From positions 1-64,000 of the forward strand of contig NZ_NSGE01000002.1 in NCBI RefSeq assembly GCF_002294985.1: a stretch of 64,000 bases of DNA, written 5' to 3'. A program made the translations under genes and the position numbers. The notes beneath the pieces were generated by a model, which did no database searches, was not told the DNA's origin, and saw only the letters and a program-made list of their open reading frames with translations. Below, one piece after another: positions 38,813 through 48,616 of the stretch (position 1 is the stretch's first letter; every line of letters begins with the position of its first letter). This DNA is from Mesorhizobium sp. WSM3862. GTDB lineage: Bacteria; Pseudomonadota; Alphaproteobacteria; Rhizobiales; Rhizobiaceae.

Positions 38813-39802
38813 TTCCGCCTACCTTCCCATCTCCGGGCCACTCATCGGCGATCGTGTTATTCGGGGCACACGCTTTGTGCTGCAGCCGCTCGCGACGCAA
38901 GTGAGCCGCGAATTCGGCCCTGTCCCAGTAACCAATGTAATGATGCCCACCGTCGAGTCTGGCCGTGTCAGGGCGACCGTCCTTAGGTGACGCTGGGTTT
39001 GACTGCGCCCTGCTGCGCCGAGCTGACCGAAACTGCTGATTCAAGAGATCTGATCCTGAGGATTACTTCGGCCGCAAGCTGTAACTGAATAAGTTCTGCC
39101 GCCGCTGTTCTCTGGCCAATAACCAGGGCCTTTGTGCGGCGCGCCCTGCCGATGTACCTCCCCGCCGGCAGGGCGCCCTTTTTGACCCGCTGCATCAAGA
39201 TCATTATGGGGCGTCCCGAAATCGAGGGTTTGGTAAAGGTGATCTGCACATTCGGATGCAGATTGAGCTTAGGACTCGCCTTTTACACCATTTGCAGCGC
39301 GCACGATTGCCTTTTCCAATGCTGATAGCGACCAGCAACGCCGAAGACATCTTTTCCTTTACATCATCATCAATGGGAGATTCTCTACATGAGTTGACGG
39401 GGTGCTGTTCCTCAATCCCTCTTCTCCTCGGCTCTGTCGAGCGCGACGGCCTCAAGCGGTGCCTCATCGGGGGAGCACGCGTGTTCGCTGTCGCGAGTAA
39501 AGTCCAGACAATGGCGCTTCCCCAACATCCCGGCCGGTCATTCCAGCCATCGTGAAGGATGGCGGTTTCGTTCGCTCATTATCGACGAAATCCGGCCACC
39601 TCTGTAATCGAGTGTCGATAACGGGGGCAACGGAATTCGATGAAGTACTTCTCCGAAGATCACGAAGCCAGACAGAGCGGAATCTTTCGCGGACACGTGG
39701 GGCCCAGGGACAAAATGCCAGAACCCGATTTGCTGTGGAACCGAAGTGTCGTGGCCACCGGGACCATTCTGCAGGCACTCGTCGTCTGAACGCGGGTCCC
39801 GA
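38813..39802. other. About 1 kb without a supported gene
   Basis: Small frames at 39134-39325, 39256-39555 and 39552-39911 were read but no family pattern was found. Their overlap on both strands suggests chance. Confidence 0.4.
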
Positions 39803-40201
39803 TCAACCGCTGTTGAAGGCGGCGGTAGGCTCACCAAAGGCGCCCAGGAATTGCGTGCTCGTAACAACTGAGCACCGCGCAATTTGTCGGCTGGCGAACA
39901 ATTCCTTATAGCCGCTCGGCACCATCCAGTTCGCACGGTCGAGATGACTCCGAAGCGCCTTCCTGGCGCGCTCCGGTTCAAGTGCCGGATCAATGCCGAG
40001 GATCAGATGGGCCATTCCGTCCTCGGATGCCTCATGGGCTGAGGCGTCGAGGAGCCTCATATAAACTGTAAAGTGCGCCTTGTCGTAAGCTGTGAGGCCG
40101 TCAGACCAAGCGCTGCATCTTCTCTTTCTCTCCTCGACAGTCCCAATCCTTTCCAGAAAAGGGCGCCACCGATGTCTGGCGCGTTGGGCTCTGTGCTCCA
40201 A
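39803..40201 (-). CDS. QseM-like antiactivator, copy 2, altered ends
   Basis: The core (WSDGLTAYDKAHFTVYMRLL, DGMAHLILGIDPALEPERAR, KALRSHLDRANWM) matches the other QseM-like genes. Here GYKELFA is followed by 30 unrelated residues instead of a stop, and the N-terminus extends about 30 residues beyond the family start. It is divergent from an FseA N-terminal-like fragment at 40252 rather than from a qseC gene. It could be functional or decayed. Confidence 0.55.
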   Translation of the reverse strand: MEHRAQRARHRWRPFLERIGTVEERKRRCSAWSDGLTAYDKAHFTVYMRLLDASAHEASEDGMAHLILGIDPALEPERARKALRSHLDRANWMVPSGYKELFASRQIARCSVVTSTQFLGAFGEPTAAFNSG

Positions 40202-40251
40202 CGAATGGCCGAATGTTGCGACGGCATTGGCGCGGGCAGGGGAGCCATAGC

Positions 40252-40476
40252 ATGTCTACAATGCTCTTGACGGAGGCTGGTCGGCCTGATTGGCGCGACG
40301 AAAGTTCGTACGATTACACCGCACATCTGACGCCACCGGAGTGGGCATGGGAGTTCTTACGCCGCAATCCTGCATTCCAGCATGATTTACGTGGCGCGCG
40401 TCGCATCCCACAATCGTGTCTCGCGAAGCCTTTTTCGATGTCCGCGCTTCAGCCTGCGACCTGTCGCCCGCCTTGA
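40252..40476 (+). pseudogene. DUF6499-like (FseA N-terminal type) fragment
   Basis: Residues 8-48 (GRPDWRDESSYDYTAHLTPP, EWAWEFLRRNPAFQHDL) match the N-terminal domain of FseA/DUF2285-type ICE regulators. GGGGAG lies before the ATG. After residue 50 the frame leaves the family pattern and stops. The matching C-terminal half is not here. Confidence 0.6.
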
Positions 40477-40497
40477 GCGCCGCTGGGAGGATCGGAC

Positions 40498-41784
40498 ATG
40501 ACCAAGCATGCCAGCCTGGCGCCACTTTTGGAGCGCTTTTTCATCCAACGCCTGATGCAACAGCGGCAGGCAAGCCCCCATACGATCGGTTCCTATCGCG
40601 ACACATTTCGGCAGTTGCTGAAGTTCGCGGAACGAACATTGCATAAGCCGCCGTCTCGCTTGAACTTCGGGGAGGTCGACGCGCCGTTGATCGTTGCCTT
40701 CCTTGATGACCTGGAGAACCATCAGGGTATCGGCGTACGCAGCCGCAACCTGCGCCTCACGGCGATTCATTCCTTCTTTCGCTACGCGGCCTTCGAGGCA
40801 CCCGAGCATTCCGCCCAAATCCAACGCGTGCTGGCAATCCCCAGCAAGCGCTTCACTCGAACCCTCGTCAATTTCCTGACCCGCCCCGAGGTCGATGCCT
40901 TGCTGGCCGCACCGGATCGATCGACCTGGTCTGGGCGGCGCGATCACGCGCTCCTTTTGGTCGCCGTGCAGACCGGATTGCGGCTATCGGAGATCACTGG
41001 TCTCAAGCGGGACGATCTGTTCTTTGGCACGGGCGCCCACCTGCGCGCAAGGAACGCTGCACTCCGTTCGCCAACCTTCTTTCGCTACGCGGCCTTCGAG
41101 GCACCCGAGCATTCCGCCCAAATCCAACGCGTGCTGGCAATCCCCAGCAAGCGCTTCACTCGAACCCTCGTCAATTTCCTGACCCGCCCCGAGGTCGATG
41201 CCTTGCTGGCCGCACCGGATCGATCGACCTGGTCTGGGCGGCGCGATCACGCGCTCCTTTTGGTCGCCGTGCAGACCGGATTGCGGCTATCGGAGATCAC
41301 TGGTCTCAAGCGGGACGATCTGTTCTTTGGCACGGGCGCCCACCTGCGCGCAAGGAACGCTGCACTCCGTTCGCCAAGTCCACGACCGCAGTCTCGAGAA
41401 GCTGGCTGAAAGAGCCTCAGCGCGGAGAAGAGAGTATCCTGTTTCCCAGCGCCAGAGGTGAGCGGCTGAGCGTTCATGGCGTTCAGTATATGCTGAAAAA
41501 AACACCGCCAGACCGCTTCTGCCATGTGCCCGTCGCTGAATGGAAAGCGCGTCACCGTTCATCGTCTGAGGCACACGATGGCCATGGACCTCCTGCAGGC
41601 GGGCGTCGATCGCGCCGTCATCTCCCTGTGGCTCGGCAATGAATCGGTCGAGACCACACAGATCTATCTCGAGGCGACATTGGCGATGAAGGAGGCGGCG
41701 TTGGCAAAGATATCCCCATATTCCGGTAAGTCACCCCGATTCCGGCCCGACGACAATCTGCTGGAGTTCTTGAACAGCCTGTAG
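40498..41784 (+). pseudogene. Tyrosine recombinase broken by a 303-bp tandem duplication
   Basis: A XerD-like integrase of IS91-type units. The arm-binding domain is present (QRQASPHTIGSYRDTFRQLL). The start of the catalytic domain (LTRPEVDALLAAPDRSTWSG, LLVAVQTGLRLSEITGLKRD with the first catalytic Arg) occurs twice because 303 bases are repeated. A deletion in the KGRKERCTPFAK region shifts the frame in both copies. The end is in another frame (TVHRLRHTMAMDLLQAGVDR, ETTQIYLEATLAMKEAAL). Inactive. Confidence 0.9.
40772..41377. repeat. Perfect-looking 2 x 303-bp tandem duplication
   Basis: Unit 1 is 40772-41074 and unit 2 is 41075-41377. No difference was noticed by eye. The length is a multiple of three, so the frame stays open and 101 residues appear twice. 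Confidence 0.95.
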
Positions 41785-41924
41785 ATCGCGCTGATTATGT
41801 CGGGTGGCTCGGGTGATTTCTGCGGGAAATCTCATTATTCCTCAGACATTTACCATGACAGTTAGAGCTACTCGACATAGTCGGGCGGGGTAGATACTGC
41901 CGCCTATGTCGATGAAGACATAGG

Positions 41925-42100
41925 CGCCACAGCTTCGCCACCCACCTTTTGGAAGCCGGCACGGACATAAGGATCATCCAGGTCCTGCTGGCCCATCGCA
42001 GCTTGGCGACGACGACACTATACGCCCAGGTCTCAACGGCTGTGATCGGCCGGACCGCCGGTCCTTTTGACCAACCCCACATGGAGATCACGCCGCCTGA
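41925..42100 (+). pseudogene. Tyrosine recombinase C-terminal fragment
   Basis: Reads [39 protein letters not shown], and ends MEITPPE with a stop at 42098. This is the integrase that usually precedes an IS91 transposase; the upstream part is missing. Confidence 0.8.
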
Positions 42101-42545
42101 GCCCGGATCTGGAAGTGGCGGATGTATTCCACCGTCACGGGGCTGATTATCGCCGCGACCATGCCGGCCATCTCGGGCGTGTCGAGCGGCGGGTCATGGC
42201 CACGGCGGAGGCGTGCCGGACCGCGGCCTTGGGCGGTCACGCCGAACACTGCACAGACTGCGGCCTCGTGCGGCAAGCCTATAACTCCTGCCGCAACCGC
42301 CACTGCCTAAATGCCAAGGCCTAGCCCGCGCCCAGTGGCTGGCCGAGCGGCAGGCTGAGCTGCTGCCTGTCCCATACTTCCACGTGGTCTTCACCGTCCC
42401 GGCCCAGATCGCTGAGATCGCCTTCCAGAACAAGGCGGCGGTCTATGCTATCCTGTTCAAGGCCGCATCCGAAGCCTTGAGGGTGGCGGCCGATACCAGG
42501 CATCTGGGCACCGAGATCGGCATGGTCGCCGTGCTTCATACCTGG
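42101..42545 (+). pseudogene. IS91-family transposase N-terminal fragment
   Basis: Starts in [18 protein letters not shown], with RQAYNSCRNRHCLNAKA (zinc-binding cysteines), a frameshift near 42322, then AQWLAERQAELLPVPYFHVV and IAFQNKAAVYAILFKAASE. It stops near 42545 where IS21-type terminal repeats begin. Confidence 0.8.
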
Positions 42546-42552
42546 GTGCGCA

Positions 42553-42646
42553 TTTCGCTGATTGTGAGCAGCCGTTTCAGGCGATGGTGAGCGCTCGTTT
42601 CATTTGATCGTGAGCAGGTATTTCGCGCGATCATGAGCGGCCGTTT
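42553..42646. repeat. Four tandem 23-bp repeats, IS21-end type
   Basis: The core GTGAGCAGCCGTTTC and its variants start at 42564, 42587, 42610 and 42633, exactly 23 bases apart. IS21-family termini carry such multiple repeats as transposase binding sites. No istA follows, so this is a stranded IS end. Confidence 0.7.
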
Positions 42647-42664
42647 CGACCGACGTGTTCATTG

Positions 42665-43154
42665 ATTCAGGTGTGCAACGCATTCTTGCTCAATGCGATG
42701 AGGCCAAGCGAAGTGACAGTAATGCCAGCGCGCCTTCGGGTTCCCCACGAATTGACCGCCGTGGCCGAACTACTTGGCAGGCTCGAGGCCGAAGCAACGC
42801 GACGGCTAGACGCTCAGGCCCTGTGAGATCGCTTCGCGACCTCGGCCTGCCGATCACCTGCTCGGGCATCCGGTTCTGAAAGATCTTCCGAGAGAAGGCG
42901 CCCGCATTGCTGAGTGGGCCGGGCCAGTTGCAGGCTCAACCCATCTCGAGAGACGTTTTGGAATACCGCGATCAACACTGCATTGGTGGCAGCGGCACAA
43001 TGATGTGGTCGCCTTTCGCAGAGGCTCCCGCAAGCATGTATTTCCCTTGGCTCTTCTCAAGGGCCGCCTCCCTGTCGAAGTGCTCAGGGAAGGTATGAAC
43101 ACCGAAGCTGTTGCATCGGCCGCCCAAGCCGTTTCTCTGATCGGATCTATCTGA
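42665..43154 (+). pseudogene. Degraded second copy of the MbcA/ParS-like regulator
   Basis: Pieces parallel to 23640-24230: VQRILAQCDEA, ARIAEWAGPVAGSTHLERRF, GIPRSTLHWWQRHNDVVAFR, then LLKGRLPVEVLREGMNTEAV. Frameshifts disrupt the first half, and about 80 bases (the LAQFIDGRPLPG region) are deleted. It lies upstream of the intact porin, as the intact regulator lies upstream of the dead porin. Confidence 0.85.
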
Positions 43155-43211
43155 CGATTCGACGGCGTCGGCGACTGTTCGCGCACATTTGTTGCCTACG
43201 AAGTCAGTCAA

Positions 43212-43260
43212 TGTACCAATTGTGCAGTTTGTGCAAATGTATATTTGTTCAATTTGTACA
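43212..43260. promoter_or_regulatory. Dyad upstream of the intact porin
   Basis: TGTACCAATTG at 43212-43222 and CAATTTGTACA at 43250-43260 are inverted repeats with 10 of 11 positions matching, separated by 27 AT-rich bases. It lies about 210 bases before the porin start in a region shared with copy B. A good candidate for a dimeric regulator site. Confidence 0.5.
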
Positions 43261-43365
43261 AGTAATAATGCCATTTTAGTGATAAAAATACAACTAGTAC
43301 TGATGCTTATAGACTGTAGTAGGAATTTGAACTTGCGCTATTCCGGCCGGTGAATAGCGTCCGAA

Positions 43366-43471
43366 CCGGGAAGGATGCTTCGCGATGCGCATCTTTTTCG
43401 ATCGTGGGGACAGGGAGCAGGACCGTCATCGACGTCCTCGCCCTTTTTCAAATCATTCAAGGAGATCAAGT
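43366..43471 (+). repeat. Porin-leader repeat, copy C (native leader)
   Basis: The 5' untranslated region of the intact porin, shared with 24452-24549 and partly with 23346-23430. It includes GAAGGATGCTTCGCGATG and ends with the AAGGAG site before the ATG at 43472. Confidence 0.7.
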
Positions 43472-44635
43472 ATGAACATCAAGAGCCTTCTTCTCGGCTC
43501 CGCTGCCGCCCTGATCGCAGTTTCGGGCGCACGCGCCGCCGACGCTGTGACAATCGCCGAGCCGGAACCGGCCGAGTACGTCAAGATCTGCGACGTCTAC
43601 GGCGCCGGCTACTTCTACATCCCGGGCACCGAAACCTGCCTGCGCATCGGCGGTTATATCCGCTACGACATAGGCTTCGGCGACGTCGGCTCGTACGACG
43701 GTACGACCAACGCAGATCATAAGGATGGTAGCCGCAATCAGACCTGGTACAAGAACGCCCGCTTCGCGCTGAGGACCTGGACCGGCCAGGACACCGAAGT
43801 GGGCACGTTGAAGACCTACACCGAGACTCGCTTCGACTTTGGCATTGGCTTTGGCGACTTTGGTACCGCTCCCAATCCCGCGGCGAACAAGGCCGTCAAT
43901 CTAAAGCACGCCTGGATTCAGCTCGGCGGTCTCCGCATTGGCAAGACCGACACGGCTTTCGAAAGCTTTATTGGATATGCCGGTAACGTTCTCAATGACA
44001 CTCTCGTGCCATATGGCGACCACAACACCAATGTCATCCAGTACTACTTCGACGCGGGCAACGGCTTCTCGGCTGTGGTCTCGCTTGAAGAAGGCTCGGG
44101 CGTCAAGGGCACAATCGACAGCTACGTGCCACACGTCGTCGGCGGCGTGAAGTACACGCAGGGCTGGGGCGCCATCACCGGCGTCATCGCCTACGACAGC
44201 AACTACGAGGAAGTGGCAGGCAAGATCCGTCTCGATGTCAATGTTAGTGAGGCGGTTTCGCTGTTCGCGATGGCCGGCTATGGCACGGACGACAATCTGT
44301 CGGATCCGACCTGGGCGATCCCGGGCCGCGGTCGCGGCATCTACAAGCAGTGGGGCGGCAACTGGGCGGTGTGGGGTGGCGGCACCTACAAGTTCAATGA
44401 GAAGACCTCGTTCAATGCCCAGGTTTCCTATGATGAGTGGAAGAACCTCGGTGTTGCGGCGAATATCGTTTACGACATCGTTCCCGGCTTCGCGATCACG
44501 ACCGAAGTCGACTACCTGCATGCAGGCCGCTTCGACGAATTCGGTGCTGGTTCTCCTGCTCCGGCCTTGAACTGGACCGGTGCTGACAAGAAGAACAGCG
44601 TAGGCGGTTTTGTTCGATTCCAACGCTCATTCTAA
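43472..44635 (+). CDS. Outer-membrane porin, Omp2/RopA type
   Basis: A 387-residue porin. A signal peptide at 1-22 ends SGARAADA. The mature start ([39 protein letters not shown]) is the signature of Rhizobiales Omp2/RopA porins. Alternating beta-strand patterns fill the rest, and the protein ends with VRFQRSF, whose terminal Phe suits BAM-assisted insertion. The ATG at 43472 has AAGGAG upstream; an in-frame ATG at 43385 lies in the leader. A strong terminator follows at 44723. It would allow diffusion of small solutes through the outer membrane. Confidence 0.95.
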   Translation: MNIKSLLLGSAAALIAVSGARAADAVTIAEPEPAEYVKICDVYGAGYFYIPGTETCLRIGGYIRYDIGFGDVGSYDGTTNADHKDGSRNQTWYKNARFALRTWTGQDTEVGTLKTYTETRFDFGIGFGDFGTAPNPAANKAVNLKHAWIQLGGLRIGKTDTAFESFIGYAGNVLNDTLVPYGDHNTNVIQYYFDAGNGFSAVVSLEEGSGVKGTIDSYVPHVVGGVKYTQGWGAITGVIAYDSNYEEVAGKIRLDVNVSEAVSLFAMAGYGTDDNLSDPTWAIPGRGRGIYKQWGGNWAVWGGGTYKFNEKTSFNAQVSYDEWKNLGVAANIVYDIVPGFAITTEVDYLHAGRFDEFGAGSPAPALNWTGADKKNSVGGFVRFQRSF

Positions 44636-44722
44636 GGATTGGACGGCTCATACCCCGCGTTCGCAGCGGGTAGCTGCGAGCCTTGATCACGGACCTCCAG
44701 TCCGAGCATTTCGTCGATGAGA

Positions 44723-44753
44723 AGGGGCGCCCTGTTCCCGGGCGCCCTTTTTA
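44723..44753 (+). terminator. Rho-independent terminator after the porin
   Basis: GGGGCGCC, a short loop, GGGCGCCC and then TTTTT form a GC-rich hairpin with a T run, about 90 bases after the porin stop. Confidence 0.85.
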
Positions 44754-44849
44754 ATGAATTGACGTCGGACTCGCGCAGGTGAGATGGATCGCGGGCTGCT
44801 GTGTGCGGTCGCTCTCTTTGCGCCAGGATCTGCAAAACGGCCCGGGCAG

Positions 44850-45075
44850 ACGGCGCGGCCGACACCGAAACCGACCATGTTCCGGTGCTGACATTGTTCG
44901 ATCCGACCGGGCCGGGGACCTGGGTTATGGAATAACCTTGATCCGGACGGCGACACGCTGTTCGACCTTTGGCTCGGCCTCGGCTTTCCGAACTCGACAG
45001 CGTCAGCCTTGCGGAACTGAAAAGCGTCACGGGTCGGCTTGGCCTCGGAATCGAGCGCGACCTCTTTTTTCACGG
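44850..45075 (+). pseudogene. DUF2958 fragment, frameshifted
   Basis: In two frames: ADTETDHVPVLTLFDPTGPG, TWVM, then ELDSVSLAELKSVTGRLGLG followed by IERDLFF. DUF2958 proteins are small ICE-borne proteins often near ardC. The N-terminus is missing. Confidence 0.65.
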
Positions 45076-45129
45076 GCGGTTTCCACTCTCTGTCTGCTCC
45101 GAGGCCGCGCGCGCGACGCCGGCTACATC

Positions 45130-45728
45130 ACCGAGAACGCAGCAGCCGCGCTTGGGCCATGCCGAGATCCCGGAACGGATCGTTTATGCCCGCTCGCCAT
45201 GCACGCTGCCGGTGGTTCTCAGCGCGGACGAGATCGTCCACTTCCTGGAAGCAGTGCCGAGCCTGAAGACGCGCACGGCGCTGACGACGGCCTACGCAGC
45301 GGGTCTTCGCGCCTCGGAGACCGTCGGGCTGAAGGTCGGCGATGACAGCGGCCGCGGCGTCATACCCGTTCGTCACGGCAAGGGCGGTAAGGACCGCACC
45401 GTGATGCTGTCGGCGCAGCTTCTTCGGATCCTGCGGGTGGCTGTTTCCCGACCGCGACCCCAATCGCCCCATCGACGTGCAGGTGCTGTATTCGGCCTGC
45501 CGCTCGGCGCGCGCTGCCGCCGGCATCGACAAGCGGGTGACGTGCACACGCTCAGGCACTCGCCACGCATCTGCTCGAGAACGGCACCGATATCCGCATC
45601 ATCCAGGTGCTGCTTGGCCACAACGATCTTTCCCCCACGGCACGCTACACCAAGGTCTCGAACGGCCTCATCCGCGCACGATGAGCCCGGTCGACAAGCT
45701 GAACATTGAAGTGGTGTCGCCGGGCTGA
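45130..45728 (+). pseudogene. IS91-associated tyrosine recombinase, frameshifted
   Basis: Reads IPERIVYARSPCTLPVVLSA, TTAYAAGLRASETVGLKVGD (first catalytic Arg), HGKGGKDRTVMLSAQLLRIL, then breaks near 45440. [20 protein letters not shown] follows in the next frame, with DVHTLRHS partly in the first. Ends NIEVVSPG. The N-terminal part is missing. It directly precedes an IS91 transposase, as usual. Confidence 0.85.
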
Positions 45729-45740
45729 CCGGTTCCGCTC

Positions 45741-46908
45741 ATGTCGGCGAGACTGGAGGTGGCGGATCTTCGGCCGCCACGGCGAGGCGTATCGGCAGGT
45801 TCATACGGCCATCTCGGACGCGTCGAGCAGCGTGTGATGAGCGCGATCGAGCTCTGCCGGCCGGCCGAGCTCGGCGGCCATGTCGAGGGCTGCCGATCCT
45901 GCGGGGCGATCCGCGTGGCCTACAATTCCTCTCGCAAACGGCATTGCCCAATATGCCAGGGACAGGCTTGCCGCCACTGGCTCGCCGCACGCGAGGCCGA
46001 ACTCCTGCCGGTTCCCTACTTCCACGTCGTGTTCAGGTTGCCGGCCGAGGTCGCCGCGATCGCGTTCCAGAACAAGGCGGCGGTTGACGCCATCCTGTTC
46101 AGGACTGCGGCCGAGACGCTGCGCACGATCGCCGCCGATTCCAAACATCTCGGCGCCGAGATCGGCCTCATCGCGGTGCTACAGCTGGGGGCAGAACCTG
46201 CACTACCATCCGCACATCCATTGCATCGTGCCGGGCGGTGGCGTCTCGCCCGACGGCTCGCGCTGGGTCTCCTGTCGGCCAGGGTTCTTCCTTCCGGTGC
46301 GCGTCCTGTCGCGCCTGTTTCGCCGCCGCTTCCTGGAGGACCTACGAGCCGCCTTCGACGCGCACAGCCTCAAGTTCTTCGGCGACATTGCCGGCCTGAC
46401 CGAGCCAGCCGCCTTCATCCGCCTGTTGGACAGGGCGCGCCGCCCCGACTGGGTGGTTTACGCCAAACCGCCGTCCGGCGGTCCAGGGCAGCTGCTAGCC
46501 TACCTCGGTCGCTACACCCATCGCGTCGCCATCGCCAATTTCCGGCTGATCAGCATGGAGAACGATCGTGTCGGATTCCGCTGGAAGGATTATCGTCATG
46601 GCGGAAGGACAAAGGTGATGACGCTCGAGGCGCACGAGTTCATCCGCCGGTTCCTGCTTCACACGCTGCCGGACGGCTTCCATCGCATCCGCCACTACGG
46701 CTTCCTCGCCAACGGCCATCGCGCCGCCAGGCTCGACCAGTGCCGCAGGCTGCTGACCAAACCACAACTGGATGATCGCGAACTGGGTGCCGAAAGCGCC
46801 GCTGCCGCTCCTCTTGCGGCAACGCACCGCTCCCATGCTGTAGAGGGCGGATATCCCGCTCGCCACCTGGCGATGCGGGCACGCGCCGCCAAACCCCTTC
46901 TGGAATGA
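45741..46908 (+). pseudogene. IS91-family HUH transposase with a single 2-bp deletion
   Basis: Nearly complete. The N-terminal zinc-binding part (CRSCGAIRVAYNSSRKRHCP) and IAFQNKAAVDAILFRTAAE are in one frame. Near 46185 two bases are lost, and the rest (NLHYHPHIHCIVPGGGVS with the HUH His pair, AYLGRYTHRVAIANFRLIS with the catalytic Tyr, VGFRWKDYRHGG) is in the next frame to 46908. Restoring two bases would give a full-length enzyme. Confidence 0.85.
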
Positions 46909-47174
46909 CACCTCATGATCACGCCGGGTGCGTTCACATCATCTGGTTCGGCACCCGTCGCCATGTGCGCCGGCACCCAGGCCTTTGTCCACCGCACAAA
47001 GCCACAAGCAGCCAGCCCGGCGATAGAGGCCACTGCGGCCTGTCTGACGATTCACGCCATCACGGTTTTGCCTTCCGCCATGCCGTCTATCCCTGTGGTC
47101 GAACCGCGAACGCCGTTCATCCGCCTGGCAAAGACAATCCCCATCGCTCCGCAGGCCTACAATCCCCATAGCGC
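46909..47174. other. IS91 3' outer region, no gene
   Basis: Frames here match nothing. The stretch probably holds the terminus of the IS91 element. Confidence 0.35.
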
Positions 47175-47312
47175 CGTCTTTCGCCGCTTCAGCCGATGGA
47201 GCAGCAAGGGTGTGTGGTGGCGCATCTTCGAGGCGATGTCGGATGATCCAGACTTCAACTATCTGATTATCGATTCCACGAGGGCCCACCAACATGCGCC
47301 CGGGGCCAAAGT
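47175..47312 (+). pseudogene. IS5-family internal fragment
   Basis: Reads VFRRFSRWSSKGVWWRIFEA, MSDDPDFNYLIIDSTRAHQH, containing the first catalytic Asp of an IS5 DDE core. It would fit between the IS5 N-terminal (49405) and C-terminal (49794) pieces. Confidence 0.75.
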
Positions 47313-47317
47313 GAGGA

Positions 47318-48033
47318 CCGGTGGTTTGCAGTTTCGTTGGGTTCAAGCGTCGGTCCGGTCTTCTGCAGAAGGCCGGACCGACGCCTTTCGCGGAGACGGT
47401 AGCTGTCGCCGCGGACGGTGATCACCGTGCAGTGGTGAAGCAGGCGGTCCAAGATCGCCGTGGCCACAACGGGCTCGCCAAAAGCACTTCCCCATTCGCC
47501 CACGGAGCGGTTGGAGGTGATCAGGATCGATCCCTTCTCGTAGCGCCGTGACACGAGTTGGAAGAACAGGTAGGTGGCATTGGCCTCGAAGGCAGATAGC
47601 CCAGCTCGTCGATGATCAACAATTTCGGCCGCGACAGGATCGCCAACTGCTTGTCGAGCGAGCCGTCGCTGTGGGCGTTGGCCAGCGTCGCCACCAACGT
47701 AGCAGCCGTGATGAACTGCACGTTGTAATTCTGGCGGATCGCCTCGCGGCCGAGCGCCACGGCCCAGATGGGTCTTTCCCGTGTCGGGTGGGCTGAGGAA
47801 CAAAAGCGTGTCGCCGTGCGCAATCCAGCGGCAGGTGGCGAGTTCCCTGATCTGCCCTGATCGAGCGATGGCTGGGCGTTAAAGTCGAAGCCGTCCAGCT
47901 CGCGCACGAAGGGGAACTGGGCGATCTCGCGCGACACCAGGAAGCCCAGGGCCTCGCGTAACGTCATCTTCGAGCGGGCAGCTTCGTCCAGCAACGTGTC
48001 GAGCTGGTCGCTGATCGCCGTGTTCGTCATCAC
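47318..48033 (-). pseudogene. IS21 IstB, frameshifted
   Basis: Starts MMTNTAISDQLDTLLDEAAR, then FVRELDGFDFNAQPSLDQG; the P-loop region is split (PDTGKTHL in another frame). KLLIIDELGYLPS (Walker B) and ILITSNRSVGEWGSAFGEPV, AILDRLLHHCTVITVRGDSY follow in two frames. All parts of IstB are present but out of frame. Confidence 0.85.
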
Positions 48034-48616
48034 CAGCCCCCTCCGACAGCCGCCTCGTATTCCGCAAGCGGCCGCAGCAAGGTGGGCGGAGCGATCTCGA
48101 TAGGGTCGGCACGCACCGGCCCTTCAAAGCCGGCGACGCCGACAAAATGCGCCCGGTCCACGATCCGTCGTCGTCGCCCCCGGCATAGGGCATGATCGCC
48201 TACCACCGGCCCGCATGGCGGATAATGACACGGCCAGCCAACACCACGACCTGGACGCTCTCGCTGACCAGGGGCCAGGGCACCGAGTAGCTGTTCGTGT
48301 CGAGATCAATCGCACAGTCGGCCTGGACCTTGCGAATCAGGTCCCGCAGTTGCCCGAGCGGCGCCCTGCCGGAAAGCGGGCGGAGCGCTCGAGCTTCAGC
48401 GGCAAAACGTCCACGCGCGCAACGCCGGTGGCCGTGTTCTCGCTGGTCGGCAACCTCACGCGTCCACCGATCCAGATGCGCCTCGAACGCCGCCCAGCTC
48501 TCGAACGGCCGGCCGGCGGTCGCGTTCTTCTTGACGTAGCCGACTCCGCGTTCGTCTTTCCCCTTCGTCCTGGCCCGATAAGGGGCACAGGCCCGCGTGT
48601 GAAGCCCCAATATCGG
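48031..48616 (-). pseudogene. IS21 IstA C-terminal part
   Basis: Read leftward: RACAPYRARTKGKDERGVGY, VKKNATAGRPFESWAAFEAH, then after a shift LRDLIRKVQADCAIDLDTNS, YSVPWPLVSESVQVVVLAGR. It runs directly into the IstB start at 48033, as in a normal IS21. Confidence 0.85.

Noticed and set aside
42553..42646. Possible mini CRISPR array
   Set aside because: Units are directly adjacent 23-mers without unique spacers and no cas gene is present; IS21-end repeats explain them better.
43901..44623. 240-codon minus-strand frame
   Set aside because: Shadow of the porin gene.
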